Shown here: piece by piece, positions 1-9,570 of the stretch
Layout: each line of letters begins with the position of its first letter
How positions within the stretch are numbered: the first letter of the stretch is position 1
Notes under the pieces: generated by a model
What the model saw: the letters and a program-made list of their open reading frames with translations, nothing else
Databases searched by the model: none
What the model was told of the DNA's origin: nothing
Translations under genes and position numbers: made by a program
Source: an uncultured Clostridium sp.
Lineage (GTDB): Bacteria; Bacillota; Clostridia; TANB77; CAG-508
Length of the DNA stretch: 54,910 bases
Assembly (NCBI GenBank): GCA_946404215.1
Contig: CAMJCT010000009.1
Location: 1-54,910, forward strand
Direction: 5' to 3'

Positions 1-80
1 CCTGTTTTTTATTATTTTTATTTTAGTGTGACATATCTATTGTAAACCTATATTTTCATCGCAAAATTCGACACAAATTT

Positions 81-115
81 TAAGATGTTTTGGAGGCACC
101 TTCCAAAACATCTTA
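81..115 (-). terminator. Hairpin after the sensor kinase gene
   Basis: A 14-bp perfect inverted repeat (TAAGATGTTTTGGA and its complement) lies about 7 nt past the stop codon of the kinase gene. On the minus strand it is followed only by a short AAAATTTG stretch, so the U-tract is weak. It is most likely the terminator of the two-component operon. Confidence 0.55.
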
Positions 116-121
116 AAAAAA

Positions 122-1621
122 TCATAATTTTAGTTCTAGTTCAAAAAAGAATTCTACACCATTTTCTTTATTTACAACACCATAAGATTTTTCATAACTG
201 TTCATTATTGCTTTTACAAATGATAGCCCTATTCCAGTTCCACCTTTCTGTCTATTTCTAGATTCATCTACTTTATAAAATCTCTTCCATATTTTAGATA
301 TATGTTCTTCCGGTATATTTTCTCCTGTATTAAATACTTTTACTCTTACTAAATTCTTTTCTACATCCACAATATTTTCAATTTGTATATACTTATTTCC
401 ATTTTTTTCTCTAATATGCTTTATAGCATTGGTTAAATAGTTTGATATGACTTGCTCTATATAAAAATTATCTGCATAAACATTTATTTCACCTGGTGTA
501 ACAAACTTAACTTCAATATTTTCTTCATCTAAAATAACTTTAGATTTTCTAACAACTTCTTTTTCTAATTCAACAATATCAAATATGGAGTCATCAAAAT
601 TCCTTTTTCCATATTCAAGTTTCATTAACTCTAAAAGTTGTTTTACCAATTTATCCATTTTATTGGTTTCATCTAAAATTACTTCTGCATAAAATTTTCT
701 ACTTTCTTCATCTTTATTAACATTTTCAATTAAACCCTCACTATAACCTTGTATTAATGCTATTGGAGTTTTTAATTCATGTGATACATCTGATATAAAA
801 CTTTTTCGCATTTCTTCCAATTTAGATTTTTCATCTATATCTTTTTCAAGTTCTATATTTGTATTTCTTAATTGTTTTATAGTCCTTTCCAATTTGTCTG
901 ACATCACATTAATACTTTTTCCTAGATTATTTATTTCATCATCTGTATCAGTAATTTTATACTTATGACTAAAATCCAAATTGGACATCTTTTTTGCTAT
1001 ATTATTTAATTCTAAAATCGGATCCGTAAATCTTCTTGAAACGTAAGATATTATTACAGCTGCTATAAGTATTGCAAAACCAGCCATCAAGTACAAGAAA
1101 TTATTAGATATTTTTACACTTTCATCTATTGAATTTATTGGAATTCTAACATATAATAAATAACCATTATCTAATGTAGCAGATAATAAAATATATGTTA
1201 AACCGTTTTTATTATCTTTCATTGTCTTTATAACATATTTTTCATTTTTTTCAATCTCTTTTACTGTATCTTCATTAACTCTCTTTGTCATTTCATTCAT
1301 TTGTCCAAATGTTGAAAAAAAATCTCGATTAGAAGAATAAATATTAATATTTTGTGGATTTTTTATTAAAATATCAAAACCGTTTTTTATTGCAATCATT
1401 TCCAAATTTGATTCTATATTAATATCATCTTCATTGGTATAATAATTATTTATAATTTGATATGCAGATTTTAAAGATTTTGTTTTACTATATAAATAAA
1501 ATTGACCAAGCACAAAATTATTGACCAATATTAAAAATAAAATTATTAACAGTATTACCATTGATAATGTTATAAAAAGTTTTACTCTAACAGACTTTAT
1601 TGCATTTTTAATTCTAAACAT
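122..1621 (-). CDS. Membrane sensor histidine kinase (HAMP/HisKA/HATPase_c)
   Basis: This 499-aa protein is a typical transmembrane histidine kinase. An N-terminal membrane helix spans about residues 13-35, an extracytoplasmic sensor region about 36-172, a second helix about 174-194, then a HAMP linker. The HisKA motif DVSHELKTP has the phospho-accepting His at residue 281. The ATPase domain shows the N box (NYLTNAIKH), the G1 box (NTGENIPE) and the G2 box (GGTGIGLSF). It lies 13 nt downstream of a response regulator gene on the same strand, so the two form a cognate pair. The sensed signal cannot be told from sequence. Resemblance to clostridial envelope-stress or antibiotic-sensing kinases is only general. 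Confidence 0.93.
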   Translation of the reverse strand: MFRIKNAIKSVRVKLFITLSMVILLIILFLILVNNFVLGQFYLYSKTKSLKSAYQIINNYYTNEDDINIESNLEMIAIKNGFDILIKNPQNINIYSSNRDFFSTFGQMNEMTKRVNEDTVKEIEKNEKYVIKTMKDNKNGLTYILLSATLDNGYLLYVRIPINSIDESVKISNNFLYLMAGFAILIAAVIISYVSRRFTDPILELNNIAKKMSNLDFSHKYKITDTDDEINNLGKSINVMSDKLERTIKQLRNTNIELEKDIDEKSKLEEMRKSFISDVSHELKTPIALIQGYSEGLIENVNKDEESRKFYAEVILDETNKMDKLVKQLLELMKLEYGKRNFDDSIFDIVELEKEVVRKSKVILDEENIEVKFVTPGEINVYADNFYIEQVISNYLTNAIKHIREKNGNKYIQIENIVDVEKNLVRVKVFNTGENIPEEHISKIWKRFYKVDESRNRQKGGTGIGLSFVKAIMNSYEKSYGVVNKENGVEFFFELELKL

Positions 1622-1634
1622 CTTATGTTTCTCC

Positions 1635-2312
1635 TCATTTTACTTCAAATTTATAACCTATTCCTCTCACTGTCTTTATGTATTTTCCTTTTTTTCCTAA
1701 TTTATGCCTTATCTTCTTTATATGACTATCAATTGTTCTCGAATCACCATAATAATCATAATTCCATACATTATTTAATATTTTATCACGTGACAAAGCA
1801 ATATTTTCATTTTCAATTAAATATATTAATAATTCATATTCTCTTAAGCTTAATTCTATAACTCGACCATCAACCTTTACAGTTCTACCTTCTTTGTCTA
1901 TTACTACACCACCCAAATTTATTATTTTTTTCTCCTCTGCTCCCGCTCTTCTTAAAATTGCCTCTACTCTTGCAACAAGTATCTTAGGACTAAATGGCTT
2001 AGAAATGTACTCGTCAACACCTAATTCAAATCCAAACAACTCGTCTTGTTCTTCTCCTCTTGCTGTAAGCATTATAATTGGAACTTTGGATTCTTGTCGA
2101 ATTTGCCTTAATACAGACCATCCATCTAATTTAGGCATCATAACATCAAGCAAGACTAAGCTTATCTTTGATTTATTTTCTTCAAAAACCTCTATAGCTT
2201 TTTCTCCATCTTCAGCTTCTAAAGTATTATACCCTTTTGCAGTTAAAAAATCCTTAATTATTTTTCTCATTCTAGGTTCATCATCAACTATCAAAATTTT
2301 ATCATTAATCAT
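1635..2312 (-). CDS. OmpR/PhoB-family response regulator
   Basis: The 225-aa protein has an N-terminal receiver domain (acidic pair near residues 10-11, phospho-acceptor Asp56 in LLDVMMP, conserved Thr83, Lys105 in SKPFSP) and a C-terminal winged-helix DNA-binding domain ending with the typical TVRGIGYKF motif. Length is standard for the family. It precedes the histidine kinase gene by 13 nt in the same orientation and is its likely partner. Target genes are unknown. The gene lies directly downstream of rpoD, separated by a small hairpin. Confidence 0.94.
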   Translation of the reverse strand: MINDKILIVDDEPRMRKIIKDFLTAKGYNTLEAEDGEKAIEVFEENKSKISLVLLDVMMPKLDGWSVLRQIRQESKVPIIMLTARGEEQDELFGFELGVDEYISKPFSPKILVARVEAILRRAGAEEKKIINLGGVVIDKEGRTVKVDGRVIELSLREYELLIYLIENENIALSRDKILNNVWNYDYYGDSRTIDSHIKKIRHKLGKKGKYIKTVRGIGYKFEVK

Positions 2313-2346
2313 ATTTATATAAAACCTTTCCTAACATAGAATTATA

Positions 2347-2366
2347 AGAGCATCATTTGATGCTCT
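2347..2366 (-). terminator. Short hairpin at the rpoD stop codon
   Basis: A perfect inverted repeat (AGAGCATCA, complementary arm TGATGCTCT) overlaps the rpoD TAG stop and is followed on the minus strand by TATAATT rather than a clear T run. It could be a weak terminator or a processing/stability stem between rpoD and the following response regulator. Confidence 0.4.
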
Positions 2367-3573
2367 ATCCCATATAATCTTTTAATTTTTTGCTTCTACT
2401 TGGATGTCTTAACTTTCTCAATGCCTTCGCTTCTATCTGCCTTATTCTCTCACGAGTAACTTCGAATTCTCTTCCAACCTCTTCAAGAGTTCTCGCTTTT
2501 CCATCTTCTAAGCCAAATCTCAATTTTAATACCTTTGCTTCCCTTGGAGTTAATGTACCCATTACCTCTTCTAGTTGCTCTTTTAGCAAAGTATATGCCG
2601 CAGAATCATGTGGAGCAGGGCTATCGTCATCTTGAATAAAGTCACCTAAATGACTATCATCTTCCTCACCTATAGGTGTTTCTAATGATACGGGGTCTTG
2701 AGCTATTTTTTGAATTTCCATAACTTTTTCAACCGGAATTTCCATTTCTTCTGCAATTTCTTCAGGCGTTGGCTCTCTTCCTAACTGTTGCAACAGATGT
2801 CTTGATGTCCTTATTAATTTATTTATTGTTTCTACCATATGAACTGGAATTCTTATGGTCCTTGCTTGATCTGCAATGGCTCTAGTTATTGCTTGTCTTA
2901 TCCACCAAGTTGCATAGGTACTAAATTTAAACCCTTTCGTATAGTCAAACTTTTCTACAGCCTTTATAAGTCCCATATTTCCTTCTTGTATTAAATCCAA
3001 AAATAGCATCCCTCTTCCAACATATTTTTTAGCAATACTTACAACCAATCTTAGGTTAGACTCTGCTAATTTTTGTTTAGCATCCTCGTCACCTTCCAAT
3101 ATTTTTTTTGCTAAATCCAACTCTTGCTCAAATGTTAAAAGTGGTATTCTTCCTATCTCTCTTAAATACATTCTAACTGGGTCATCTACATTAATTCCTT
3201 CATAATTAGTATCTAATATTTCATCTAATTTTAAATCTTCTACTTCTTTTAAATCTTCAATATCAGGCTCTTCATCTAAATCATCACTTAATAAATTTAC
3301 ACCTAATTCTTCAAATGCATCAAATACCTTATCTATTTGTTCAGGATTAACATCATCTAATTCACTTGCCAAATCTCCGTATGTTATTTTACCTTTTTCT
3401 TTTGCTTTTTTTAATATTTTCTTAACTTTTTCATCTTTTATAGAATTTTGATTTTCATCTGAAGATATTTCATTATTTTCTTCTTCTATTACATTTTTTT
3501 CTTCTTTTTTAGTTCTTTTTCTTTCAACTTGAACCTTCTTTAATTCATCAATCAGTTCTTGTTTCTTTTCCAT
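2365..3573 (-). CDS. rpoD: Primary sigma factor SigA/RpoD
   Basis: The 402-aa protein is the housekeeping sigma-70 factor. After a charged, Lys/Glu-rich N-terminus there is a region 1.1-like segment, then region 1.2 ([16 protein letters not shown]), region 2 with the core-binding and -10 recognition helix ([14 protein letters not shown]), region 3, and region 4.2 with the -35 helix-turn-helix ([20 protein letters not shown]). The ATG has a good AAAGGA site upstream. It follows dnaG by 37 nt, the classical dnaG-rpoD macromolecular-synthesis arrangement of Gram-positive bacteria. The promoters noted in this window fit the -35/-10 preference of such a sigma factor. Confidence 0.97.
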   Translation of the reverse strand: MEKKQELIDELKKVQVERKRTKKEEKNVIEEENNEISSDENQNSIKDEKVKKILKKAKEKGKITYGDLASELDDVNPEQIDKVFDAFEELGVNLLSDDLDEEPDIEDLKEVEDLKLDEILDTNYEGINVDDPVRMYLREIGRIPLLTFEQELDLAKKILEGDEDAKQKLAESNLRLVVSIAKKYVGRGMLFLDLIQEGNMGLIKAVEKFDYTKGFKFSTYATWWIRQAITRAIADQARTIRIPVHMVETINKLIRTSRHLLQQLGREPTPEEIAEEMEIPVEKVMEIQKIAQDPVSLETPIGEEDDSHLGDFIQDDDSPAPHDSAAYTLLKEQLEEVMGTLTPREAKVLKLRFGLEDGKARTLEEVGREFEVTRERIRQIEAKALRKLRHPSRSKKLKDYMG

Positions 3574-3610
3574 TTATAATATCATTCCTTTCTCCCGATA
3601 TTAATTATTA

Positions 3611-5392
3611 TCATTTAATTTTAGCTAATCTCAGAATAATATCATTTAACTCCTTCTCTAATTCCAATTTGCTGTCTTTTTCTGGATTATTTTCTAAAAT
3701 TTCTAAAATTTCAAATTTTCTATCATTTAACTTCTGCTTTTGATAGCTCTGCATAATATCATCTATAGCTTTTTCAACATCTTCTATTTCATAATCATCA
3801 GCCATAATTTCCGTAATATGGTTTCGCTCCTCTTCTTCTAGATTGTCTATTATTCCGTTAATATTACTGTTTCCTCTTTCAAATTCATCATACAATTTTT
3901 TTATAATTTTTTTGTTAATTTCATCTTTAAAATCATCTATACTTATATTTTGACTTATAATTTGAAAAATATTTAAATCTCCTAAAAGTAATATAGCTAT
4001 TATGGTATTTTCCCTTTTCCTTATGGCTTCACTTATTTTTTTATTTTCTTTCTTATTGCGAATTACTACAGGCTGTATTCTTTCCTGATTTTTTTCTGTT
4101 TTTGTTTTAGAATATGTAAGTTTATTTACTTCAGCATAAATTGCTTCTTTTGAAATATCGTATTCCTTAGCTATTTTTTCTATATAAACTTCCCTTTCCA
4201 TGGTATTGTCCACTTTAGAAATTAACTTTGCTATTTCATTTAGAAATTTAATTTTATCGTTTGTACTTTCTAAATTCAAGTTTTGCTTTAAAACCTTAAC
4301 CTTAAATTCTATTACAGAAAGTGCCTTTTCCACTAGATTATTAAATCTTGCATTTCCATATTTTACTATATACTCGTCTGGATCTTTAGCACCATCCATT
4401 TGTAATATTCTTATATCACACCCCATGTCTTGCAATATATCTAATGCTCTTAGTTTTGCGGTAAGTCCCGCCTCATCTGAATCGAAGCTTAGTATAATCT
4501 CTTCTGAACTTTTTCTAAGCAACCATCCCTGCTGTTGAGTTAAAGCCGTTCCTAAAGGCGCAACAACATTTGTTATTCCTCTTTGATGTAAAGATATAAC
4601 ATCCATATAGCCTTCTACTATTAGTATTTTTTTTATATCACCTTTTTTAGCTACATTTAATCCAAATAAATTTCTTCCCTTACTATATACAATATTTTCA
4701 GGCGAATTAATATATTTAGGTTTTGAATCGTCTAAAACTCTCCCTCCAAATGCTATTACTTTTCCCCTTATATCACATATTGGAAACATTATTCTATTTC
4801 TATATCTATCTATATATTGCCCTCTCTCATTTTTATTTACTAACCCAGATTCTAAAATCTCTTTTTCTTCAAAGCCCTGCTTTTTTAGCTCTTTATACAA
4901 TTCGTCAAACTTTCCTGAAAAACCTATTCTAAAAGATTTTAATGTTTCATTACTTAGTTTTCTTCTTTTTATATATTCTTGAGCAACTTTTGACTCTGGT
5001 CTATATAGATTTTTATGATAGTATTCTGCAGCAAATTCATTTACTTTATATACTTTCGATTTTAGTAACTCTTTTGCTGAATCTTTGCTATTTTCCAACG
5101 TTGGCAACTGTATATTTGACCTTTCTGCTAACATTTGAACCGCTTCTACGAAATTTATTCCTTCTATTTTTGTTAAAAATGTGAATACATTTCCGCCTGC
5201 TCCACACCCAAAACAATGAAATATTTGCTTATCTGGTGATACTGAAAATGATGGTGACTTTTCATTATGAAAAGGGCATAAACCAAAAAAATTTCTTCCA
5301 CTTCTTTTTAGTCTAATATACTGTGATATTACATCTACAATGTCATTAGCCTGCCTTATTTCCTCAATGATTTCATCACTGTATCTTATCAT
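3611..5392 (-). CDS. dnaG: DNA primase DnaG
   Basis: Primase makes RNA primers for replication. The protein starts with the CHC2 zinc finger (CPFHNEKSPSF, then HCFGCGAGG), followed by the RNA-polymerase core and TOPRIM fold with the metal-binding motifs LIVEGYMDV and SFDSDEAG, then a helical C-terminal helicase-binding region. The reading frame extends 7 codons further upstream from a TTG, but the ATG at 5392 is preferred: a TGAGGA Shine-Dalgarno lies 5 nt before it and MIRYSDEII is the usual family start, giving 593 aa. It is followed by rpoD in one transcription unit. Confidence 0.96.
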   Translation of the reverse strand: MIRYSDEIIEEIRQANDIVDVISQYIRLKRSGRNFFGLCPFHNEKSPSFSVSPDKQIFHCFGCGAGGNVFTFLTKIEGINFVEAVQMLAERSNIQLPTLENSKDSAKELLKSKVYKVNEFAAEYYHKNLYRPESKVAQEYIKRRKLSNETLKSFRIGFSGKFDELYKELKKQGFEEKEILESGLVNKNERGQYIDRYRNRIMFPICDIRGKVIAFGGRVLDDSKPKYINSPENIVYSKGRNLFGLNVAKKGDIKKILIVEGYMDVISLHQRGITNVVAPLGTALTQQQGWLLRKSSEEIILSFDSDEAGLTAKLRALDILQDMGCDIRILQMDGAKDPDEYIVKYGNARFNNLVEKALSVIEFKVKVLKQNLNLESTNDKIKFLNEIAKLISKVDNTMEREVYIEKIAKEYDISKEAIYAEVNKLTYSKTKTEKNQERIQPVVIRNKKENKKISEAIRKRENTIIAILLLGDLNIFQIISQNISIDDFKDEINKKIIKKLYDEFERGNSNINGIIDNLEEEERNHITEIMADDYEIEDVEKAIDDIMQSYQKQKLNDRKFEILEILENNPEKDSKLELEKELNDIILRLAKIK

Positions 5393-5514
5393 TTTTTCCT
5401 CACTTTCTTTCAAAATATTTCAATTAAATATACATAATTATATTATTCGACGCATTTTACATAAATCCTTCTTATTGTTGTAATTTTTTTGACTTCTATA
5501 CATTATTGCAATTC

Positions 5515-5560
5515 AAAAAGAGCACTTTCAATAAAACTTCTTATTGATAAAGCACTCTTA
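5515..5560 (-). terminator. Terminator hairpin after proS
   Basis: An imperfect stem pairs AAGAGCACTTTCAATAA with TTATTGATAAAGCACTCTT, and on the minus strand it is followed by CTTTTTG. It lies about 50 nt past the proS stop and upstream of dnaG, so it probably ends the proS transcript. Confidence 0.6.
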
Positions 5561-5607
5561 ATATTTAAGCCTAAAATTTGTTTCTTTTTTAGTCATATTA
5601 TTTTATT

Positions 5608-7047
5608 CTAATATTGTCTTCCCCAAACAACCATTTTATCTGCTTTTTTTCCACAACATACACATGTATCTGACAAATGTTCTTGCTCAAATGGTATACA
5701 TCTTGACGGTGCACCTGTTACTTCTTTTACCTTATCTTCACATTCTTGCAAGCCGCACCACATAGTTTTTACATAACCTTGGTTTTCGTCTAAATTCTTC
5801 TTTAATTCTTCCATATTAAATGCAACAGTAGTTTTTTCTTCTACTCTTTTTTTGCAAGCATTAAACATAGACTTTTGTATATCTTCCATTAATTCTTTTA
5901 CTTTTTCTTCTAATTCTTCTATTTTTACTGGCATTTTTTCAAATGTATCTCTTCTAGTTACTATAGCTTCCCCTCTTTCGATATCTTTTGGACCTAATTC
6001 TATTCTAACTGGTACTCCTCTCATTTCCCAATCATTAAATTTATACCCTACAGAATAGTTATCTCTATTATCTAATTCTATTCTAATATCTTTTCCTAAC
6101 TTTTCTTTTATTTGCTCAGCAACTTCTAAGACATTTCCTTTTTCTTGCGCAATTGGTATTATAACAGCTTGAATTGGAGCAACATATGGAGGTAGTTTCA
6201 ATCCTCTATTATCTCCATGTGCCATTATAACAGCACCTATTAATCTTGTACTAATTCCCCAAGATGTTTGGTATGCATATTCTTGTTTACCTTGTCTATT
6301 TTGAAATTTCACATCAAATGGTTTTGTGAAGTTTTGACCAAAGTAGTGTGAAGTTCCACCTTGCAAAGCTCTTCCATCATGCATTAAAGTTTCTATTGTA
6401 TATGTACTCTCTGCCCCTGCAAATTGTTCCTTCTTAGTTTTTTGTCCTTTCAATACTGGTATTGCAAGTAAGTTTTGGACAACATCTGCATAAACTTCTA
6501 ACATATCTAAAGTGAATTTTTTTGCTTCTTCAGATGTTTCGTGAATTGTATGCCCTTCTTGCCATAAAAACTCTCTTGAGCGTAAAAATGGTCTTGTTTC
6601 CTTTTCCCATCTTAAAACATTACACCATTGATTATATAAAAATGGTAAATCTCTCCATGAACTTAACCATTTTGAATACATAGTTGAAAATACTGTTTCT
6701 GATGTTGGTCTTACACACATTCTTTCTTCTAATTCTTCTCCTCCACCAAAAGTAACCCATGCAACTTCTGGGGCAAACCCTTCTACATGTTCTTTTTCTT
6801 TATTTAATAAACTTTCTGGAATAAGAGCTGGCATAGAAACATTTTTTACTCCATGCTCTTTAAATTTTTTATCTGCATAATTTTGTATATTTTCCCATAT
6901 TGCATAACCATATGGTCTTATTGAAATAAATCCTTTAGCTGATGTATAATCTGCAAGTTCTGCTTTTAACACAATGTCTGTGTACCATTGTGGAAAATTT
7001 TCATCTATATTTGTTATATCTCTTACAAATTCCTTGTTTTTACTCAT
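5608..7047 (-). CDS. proS: Prolyl-tRNA synthetase (short, archaeal/eukaryote-type)
   Basis: This class II synthetase charges tRNA-Pro. The 479-aa length, lack of an editing insertion, and the C-terminal zinc-binding segment with four Cys (CGLQEC, then CVCCGKK) ending in a terminal Tyr (VVWGRQY) identify the ProS type 3 form that is common in many Clostridia and in archaea. Class II motifs are visible: RPTSET, the motif 2 region around [17 protein letters not shown], and [12 protein letters not shown]. An AAAGGA site lies about 11 nt before the ATG. No T-box leader signature is present in the 146-nt upstream gap. Confidence 0.96.
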   Translation of the reverse strand: MSKNKEFVRDITNIDENFPQWYTDIVLKAELADYTSAKGFISIRPYGYAIWENIQNYADKKFKEHGVKNVSMPALIPESLLNKEKEHVEGFAPEVAWVTFGGGEELEERMCVRPTSETVFSTMYSKWLSSWRDLPFLYNQWCNVLRWEKETRPFLRSREFLWQEGHTIHETSEEAKKFTLDMLEVYADVVQNLLAIPVLKGQKTKKEQFAGAESTYTIETLMHDGRALQGGTSHYFGQNFTKPFDVKFQNRQGKQEYAYQTSWGISTRLIGAVIMAHGDNRGLKLPPYVAPIQAVIIPIAQEKGNVLEVAEQIKEKLGKDIRIELDNRDNYSVGYKFNDWEMRGVPVRIELGPKDIERGEAIVTRRDTFEKMPVKIEELEEKVKELMEDIQKSMFNACKKRVEEKTTVAFNMEELKKNLDENQGYVKTMWCGLQECEDKVKEVTGAPSRCIPFEQEHLSDTCVCCGKKADKMVVWGRQY

Positions 7048-7149
7048 ATATACTTTTTCCTTTCTCTTTTTTATATCTTATTATATTTTAAAAACGTTAC
7101 TTGTCAGCCTTAAAATATTCTGTTGTCCTGCTTAACATGATTAATATAT

Positions 7150-7170
7150 AAATCCCTCGCCCGGACTTTT
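7150..7170. other. GC-rich patch in the proS leader region
   Basis: Between scpB and proS, within AT-rich spacer, a patch reading TCCGGGCGAGGGAT on the minus strand stands out. I could not fold the neighbourhood into a recognisable riboswitch or T-box: the conserved TGGNACCGCG motif is absent. Part of it (GTCC) could pair with GGAC about 30 nt downstream. Function is unknown. Confidence 0.3.
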
Positions 7171-7193
7171 AATTGCATATAACTAACAAGTAA

Positions 7194-7832
7194 TTACAAA
7201 CTTTCTATAAATTCTTCCTCCGTTTCCCTTTCGGGCATTGGAGCCTCCGCTTTTCCTTCATCAATGTTTTCAGTGCTTTTTTCAGAATCTTCTGCTATTA
7301 AGTCATCTATAACTATTTGTCTATTTTCATCAAGTTTATATCTTGGAAGTTCTGGTAAATCGTTTAATGAATTGTAACCAAACATTTTTAAAAATTCTCC
7401 TGTTGTTCTATAAGACATTGGTTTTCCTGGTAAATCTGTTTTCCCTGCTTCTTCTATTAACCCATACTCTAATAACTTATACACACAAGCATCTGCAGAA
7501 ACTCCTCTTATTGCTTCTATTTCTGCCCTAGTTATTCCGCTGTTATATGCAATAATTGAAAGTGTTTCCAGTGCTGCATTAGATAAATTTGGCCTGTTTC
7601 TTTTATCTAATATTGGGTATATATAATCATATAATTCTTTCTTTGTGCATAACTCATAATTGTCATTTACCTTTATTAATTCTATTCCTCTATTTTCATT
7701 TTTATATTCTTCTTGCATTTCTGAAATAACTTTTTCTAGTTCTTCTTCGGAAATTTCAAGCGCAATCATTATTTCTTTTTTAGAAACTTCCCTTCCAGCT
7801 GCAAAAAGTATTGCTTCTATTATTGCTTTCAT
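7194..7832 (-). CDS. scpB: Segregation and condensation protein ScpB
   Basis: The 212-aa protein matches ScpB, a subunit of the Smc-ScpAB condensin that compacts and segregates the chromosome. It has the two winged-helix domains, with the conserved NRPNLSNAALETLSIIAYNS segment and the ITRAEIEAIRGVSAD motif, and an acidic disordered C-terminal tail (about residues 180-212). The ATG is preceded by AAAAGGAG. The usual partner scpA is not within this window next to it; the upstream neighbour is an unrelated prepilin-like gene behind an inverted repeat. proS follows on the same strand after 146 nt. Confidence 0.93.
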   Translation of the reverse strand: MKAIIEAILFAAGREVSKKEIMIALEISEEELEKVISEMQEEYKNENRGIELIKVNDNYELCTKKELYDYIYPILDKRNRPNLSNAALETLSIIAYNSGITRAEIEAIRGVSADACVYKLLEYGLIEEAGKTDLPGKPMSYRTTGEFLKMFGYNSLNDLPELPRYKLDENRQIVIDDLIAEDSEKSTENIDEGKAEAPMPERETEEEFIESL

Positions 7833-7933
7833 TTTTTCTCCTTTTATAAAACATTTCTATTTTCTTACTTTATGCTATTTTTTTACCACTATATTTTACT
7901 ATATATACATGGAAAAATCAAGGGAAATTAAAA

Positions 7934-7976
7934 TGAACCCCAATTATTAAACTTGTATGTCTAATAATTGAGGTTC
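7934..7976. terminator. Inverted repeat between prepilin-like gene and scpB
   Basis: AACCCCAATTATTA pairs with TAATAATTGAGGTT around a 12-nt loop. On the plus strand it is followed by CAAAATTTTTTT; on the minus strand by CATTTTAATTT. Since both flanking genes are on the minus strand, it most likely terminates the prepilin-like gene transcript. Confidence 0.55.
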
Positions 7977-8016
7977 AAAATTTTTTTAATTAAAACCTAT
8001 ATAATGTTTATATAGT

Positions 8017-8973
8017 TCATTCTCCTCTCATTAAGGTCATATCTCTTTCGACTGCTGCAGAACCACTTCCACTTGGCTTCAACTCATAATGTACAGACTC
8101 ACTGATGGTTTCTGAAGTGTCAATGACGTTCCCTACAGTCGGATAAGAATCACTTACCAATCTAAAAACTACGTTATTTTCTGTATCTCCACTTTTTAGA
8201 TCGTGTGCATAACTTGAAGCTGCCCATGCCCCCCACGTCATACCTTCGTCATAGATTATTTCAAGAGAATATTGACTAGCATCACCATATGTTATAGTTA
8301 AAGATTTAGCCCACTTAGCATAAATTGTTGTATCTGAATTTATTGTGGTATTAAAATCATATGGAGTTGTCAAACCTGCATTTGAAAACCACCCTGCAAA
8401 AGCCCAACCAGATTTAGTAGGGTTTGTAGCTGGTCTAGTTGCTTTTCCTCCGCTTTGTACTGTTTGTGCGTCTACACTTGATCCTCCATTTGTATTAAAT
8501 GTTACTGTATATGTTACTGCTGGTTCTTCTGGTTCTGAACCTCCTCCAACTGGTGTTATTTCTACATCTTGTGTTCCTTCTCCTACTATTATATTTGAAC
8601 CACTTAAGCTTATAGGATAATACATTCCATTTAATTCTACATAGTTGTCTCCTCCACTTTGACCTATAGTATATCCATAATTACTCTGTAACAAACTTAC
8701 CCAATCATCCTCTGATACCACATAATTTTGATTTTGTGCATTTTGTGAATATAGCTCCATATATGCTAGACCTGCTTCATCTTTAAATTTTGCAACCTCC
8801 ATCTGTTCAGCTGCGTATTGAGTTTTTTCTAGCAATCCATTATTTCCTGTTAACGTGCTTATTGCTACTCCTGCTAGTATTAGAAGCACAATTATCGTTA
8901 TAACTAATGCAATTAAAGTTATACCATACTCTTTTTTTAATCTATTCATCTTTGTTGTTTTTTCTTTTTTCAT
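8017..8973 (-). CDS. Prepilin-like surface protein with an InlB B-repeat
   Basis: The protein begins with a short basic leader and then a type IV prepilin-type helix (YGITLIALVITIIVLLILAG), with the cleavage site expected after the Gly. A coiled pilin-like stretch follows, then a Listeria-Bacteroides/InlB B-repeat of about 65 residues near positions 155-225 (VTFNTNGGSSVDAQTV, and GWFSNAG, YAKW), then a unique C-terminal domain. Of two in-frame ATGs, the second (8973) has the better spacing to AAGGAAGG. This looks like an exported, pseudopilin-anchored surface protein. No pilus assembly genes are nearby, so its export route and ligand are unknown. Confidence 0.75.
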   Translation of the reverse strand: MKKEKTTKMNRLKKEYGITLIALVITIIVLLILAGVAISTLTGNNGLLEKTQYAAEQMEVAKFKDEAGLAYMELYSQNAQNQNYVVSEDDWVSLLQSNYGYTIGQSGGDNYVELNGMYYPISLSGSNIIVGEGTQDVEITPVGGGSEPEEPAVTYTVTFNTNGGSSVDAQTVQSGGKATRPATNPTKSGWAFAGWFSNAGLTTPYDFNTTINSDTTIYAKWAKSLTITYGDASQYSLEIIYDEGMTWGAWAASSYAHDLKSGDTENNVVFRLVSDSYPTVGNVIDTSETISESVHYELKPSGSGSAAVERDMTLMRGE

Positions 8974-9266
8974 TTTCATCCTTCCTTTTCATTTCTATTG
9001 TTCTAAAATAGAAAAATCATGGATGTCCTTTATTTCTATTTATGTGAAAAATACCTGGTCGAGTATGCATATTCCACTCTTGGTAGCAATGTTGATATAT
9101 ATATATATATATAGTTTCGTGCGGTTTTTCAGCTATTTTTCTTACTCTCATTTGTTCTTTGCCCTCCATTTTCTTTTGTACTCTCATTCTCATTAGATTT
9201 ATTCTATATTTAATCTCCAAAACTGTCAAGTAATTTTAGGTTTTTTTACCTATTTCACTTTTTTAA
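8974..9266. other. Intergenic region between divergent genes
   Basis: About 290 bp between the prepilin-like gene (minus) and the por operon promoter (plus). It holds a 22-bp run of TA dinucleotides near 9092-9113 and a hairpin at 9052-9085 (on the minus strand TACC and GAGT pairing with ACTC and GGTA) that would lie in the 5' untranslated region of the prepilin-like gene. No convincing gene was found; the 70-codon open frame across it on the minus strand has no ribosome binding site and unusual composition. Confidence 0.5.
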
Positions 9267-9295
9267 TTGACCTTTAATTTCTATTGTGATAATAT
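9267..9295 (+). promoter_or_regulatory. SigA-type promoter of the por operon
   Basis: TTGACC at 9267-9272 and TAATAT at 9290-9295 are separated by exactly 17 bp, with a TGA extended -10 element directly before the -10 box. Transcription would start near 9302, about 60 nt upstream of the small first gene of the operon. Confidence 0.75.
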
Positions 9296-9308
9296 AGCTT
9301 TAAATAAA

Positions 9309-9340
9309 AAGGATTCAATCAAAAAGATATTGAACCTTTA
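9309..9340 (+). promoter_or_regulatory. Leader hairpin before the por operon
   Basis: AAGGATTCAATC can pair with GATATTGAACCTT just upstream of the first ribosome binding site (AAAGGA at 9345-9350). It has no U-tract, so it is not a terminator; it might stabilise the mRNA or affect initiation of the small protein. Function is inferred only from position. Confidence 0.35.
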
Positions 9341-9362
9341 AAAGAAAGGAATGAACTTATTT

Positions 9363-9563
9363 ATGGAAGAAAAAAAAGATATAGAAGTAGTATCTGGAGA
9401 TGGTTCAAACTTAAATATCTCACCTGTTTATGAACATTTAAAAGCAGGCAAACCATCTACTTCTGAAAAGAAACCAACTAATATAGTAGTTCCAAAAGAA
9501 AACACAAAGGACTCACCTAAAACAAAGAAAGAAGAGCCTAAAGAAAATAAAAGAAAGGAATGA
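9363..9563 (+). CDS. Small charged protein preceding the POR genes
   Basis: A 66-aa, hydrophilic, Lys/Glu/Pro-rich protein with no membrane segment or Cys. Its N-terminal third (DIEVVSGDGSNLNISPVYEH) looks conserved-like, while the rest is low-complexity and likely disordered. The frame also opens with an ATG at 9351, but that ATG directly abuts the AAAGGA; the ATG at 9363 has the 12-nt spacing also used by the next gene. It ends 7 nt before porC, so it is co-transcribed with pyruvate:ferredoxin oxidoreductase. I do not recognise a family. It could be an assembly or regulatory factor for the enzyme. Confidence 0.65.
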   Translation: MEEKKDIEVVSGDGSNLNISPVYEHLKAGKPSTSEKKPTNIVVPKENTKDSPKTKKEEPKENKRKE

Positions 9564-9570
9564 TTTTAGA

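Noticed and set aside
7048..7193. T-box or riboswitch in front of proS
   Set aside because: The conserved T-box antiterminator sequence and specifier loop are absent, and no clear terminator/antiterminator pair is seen.
9017..9229. 70-codon minus-strand ORF between the prepilin-like gene and the por operon
   Set aside because: No Shine-Dalgarno, contains the TA repeat, and its composition is unlike coding sequence. It is spacer with leader and promoter elements.
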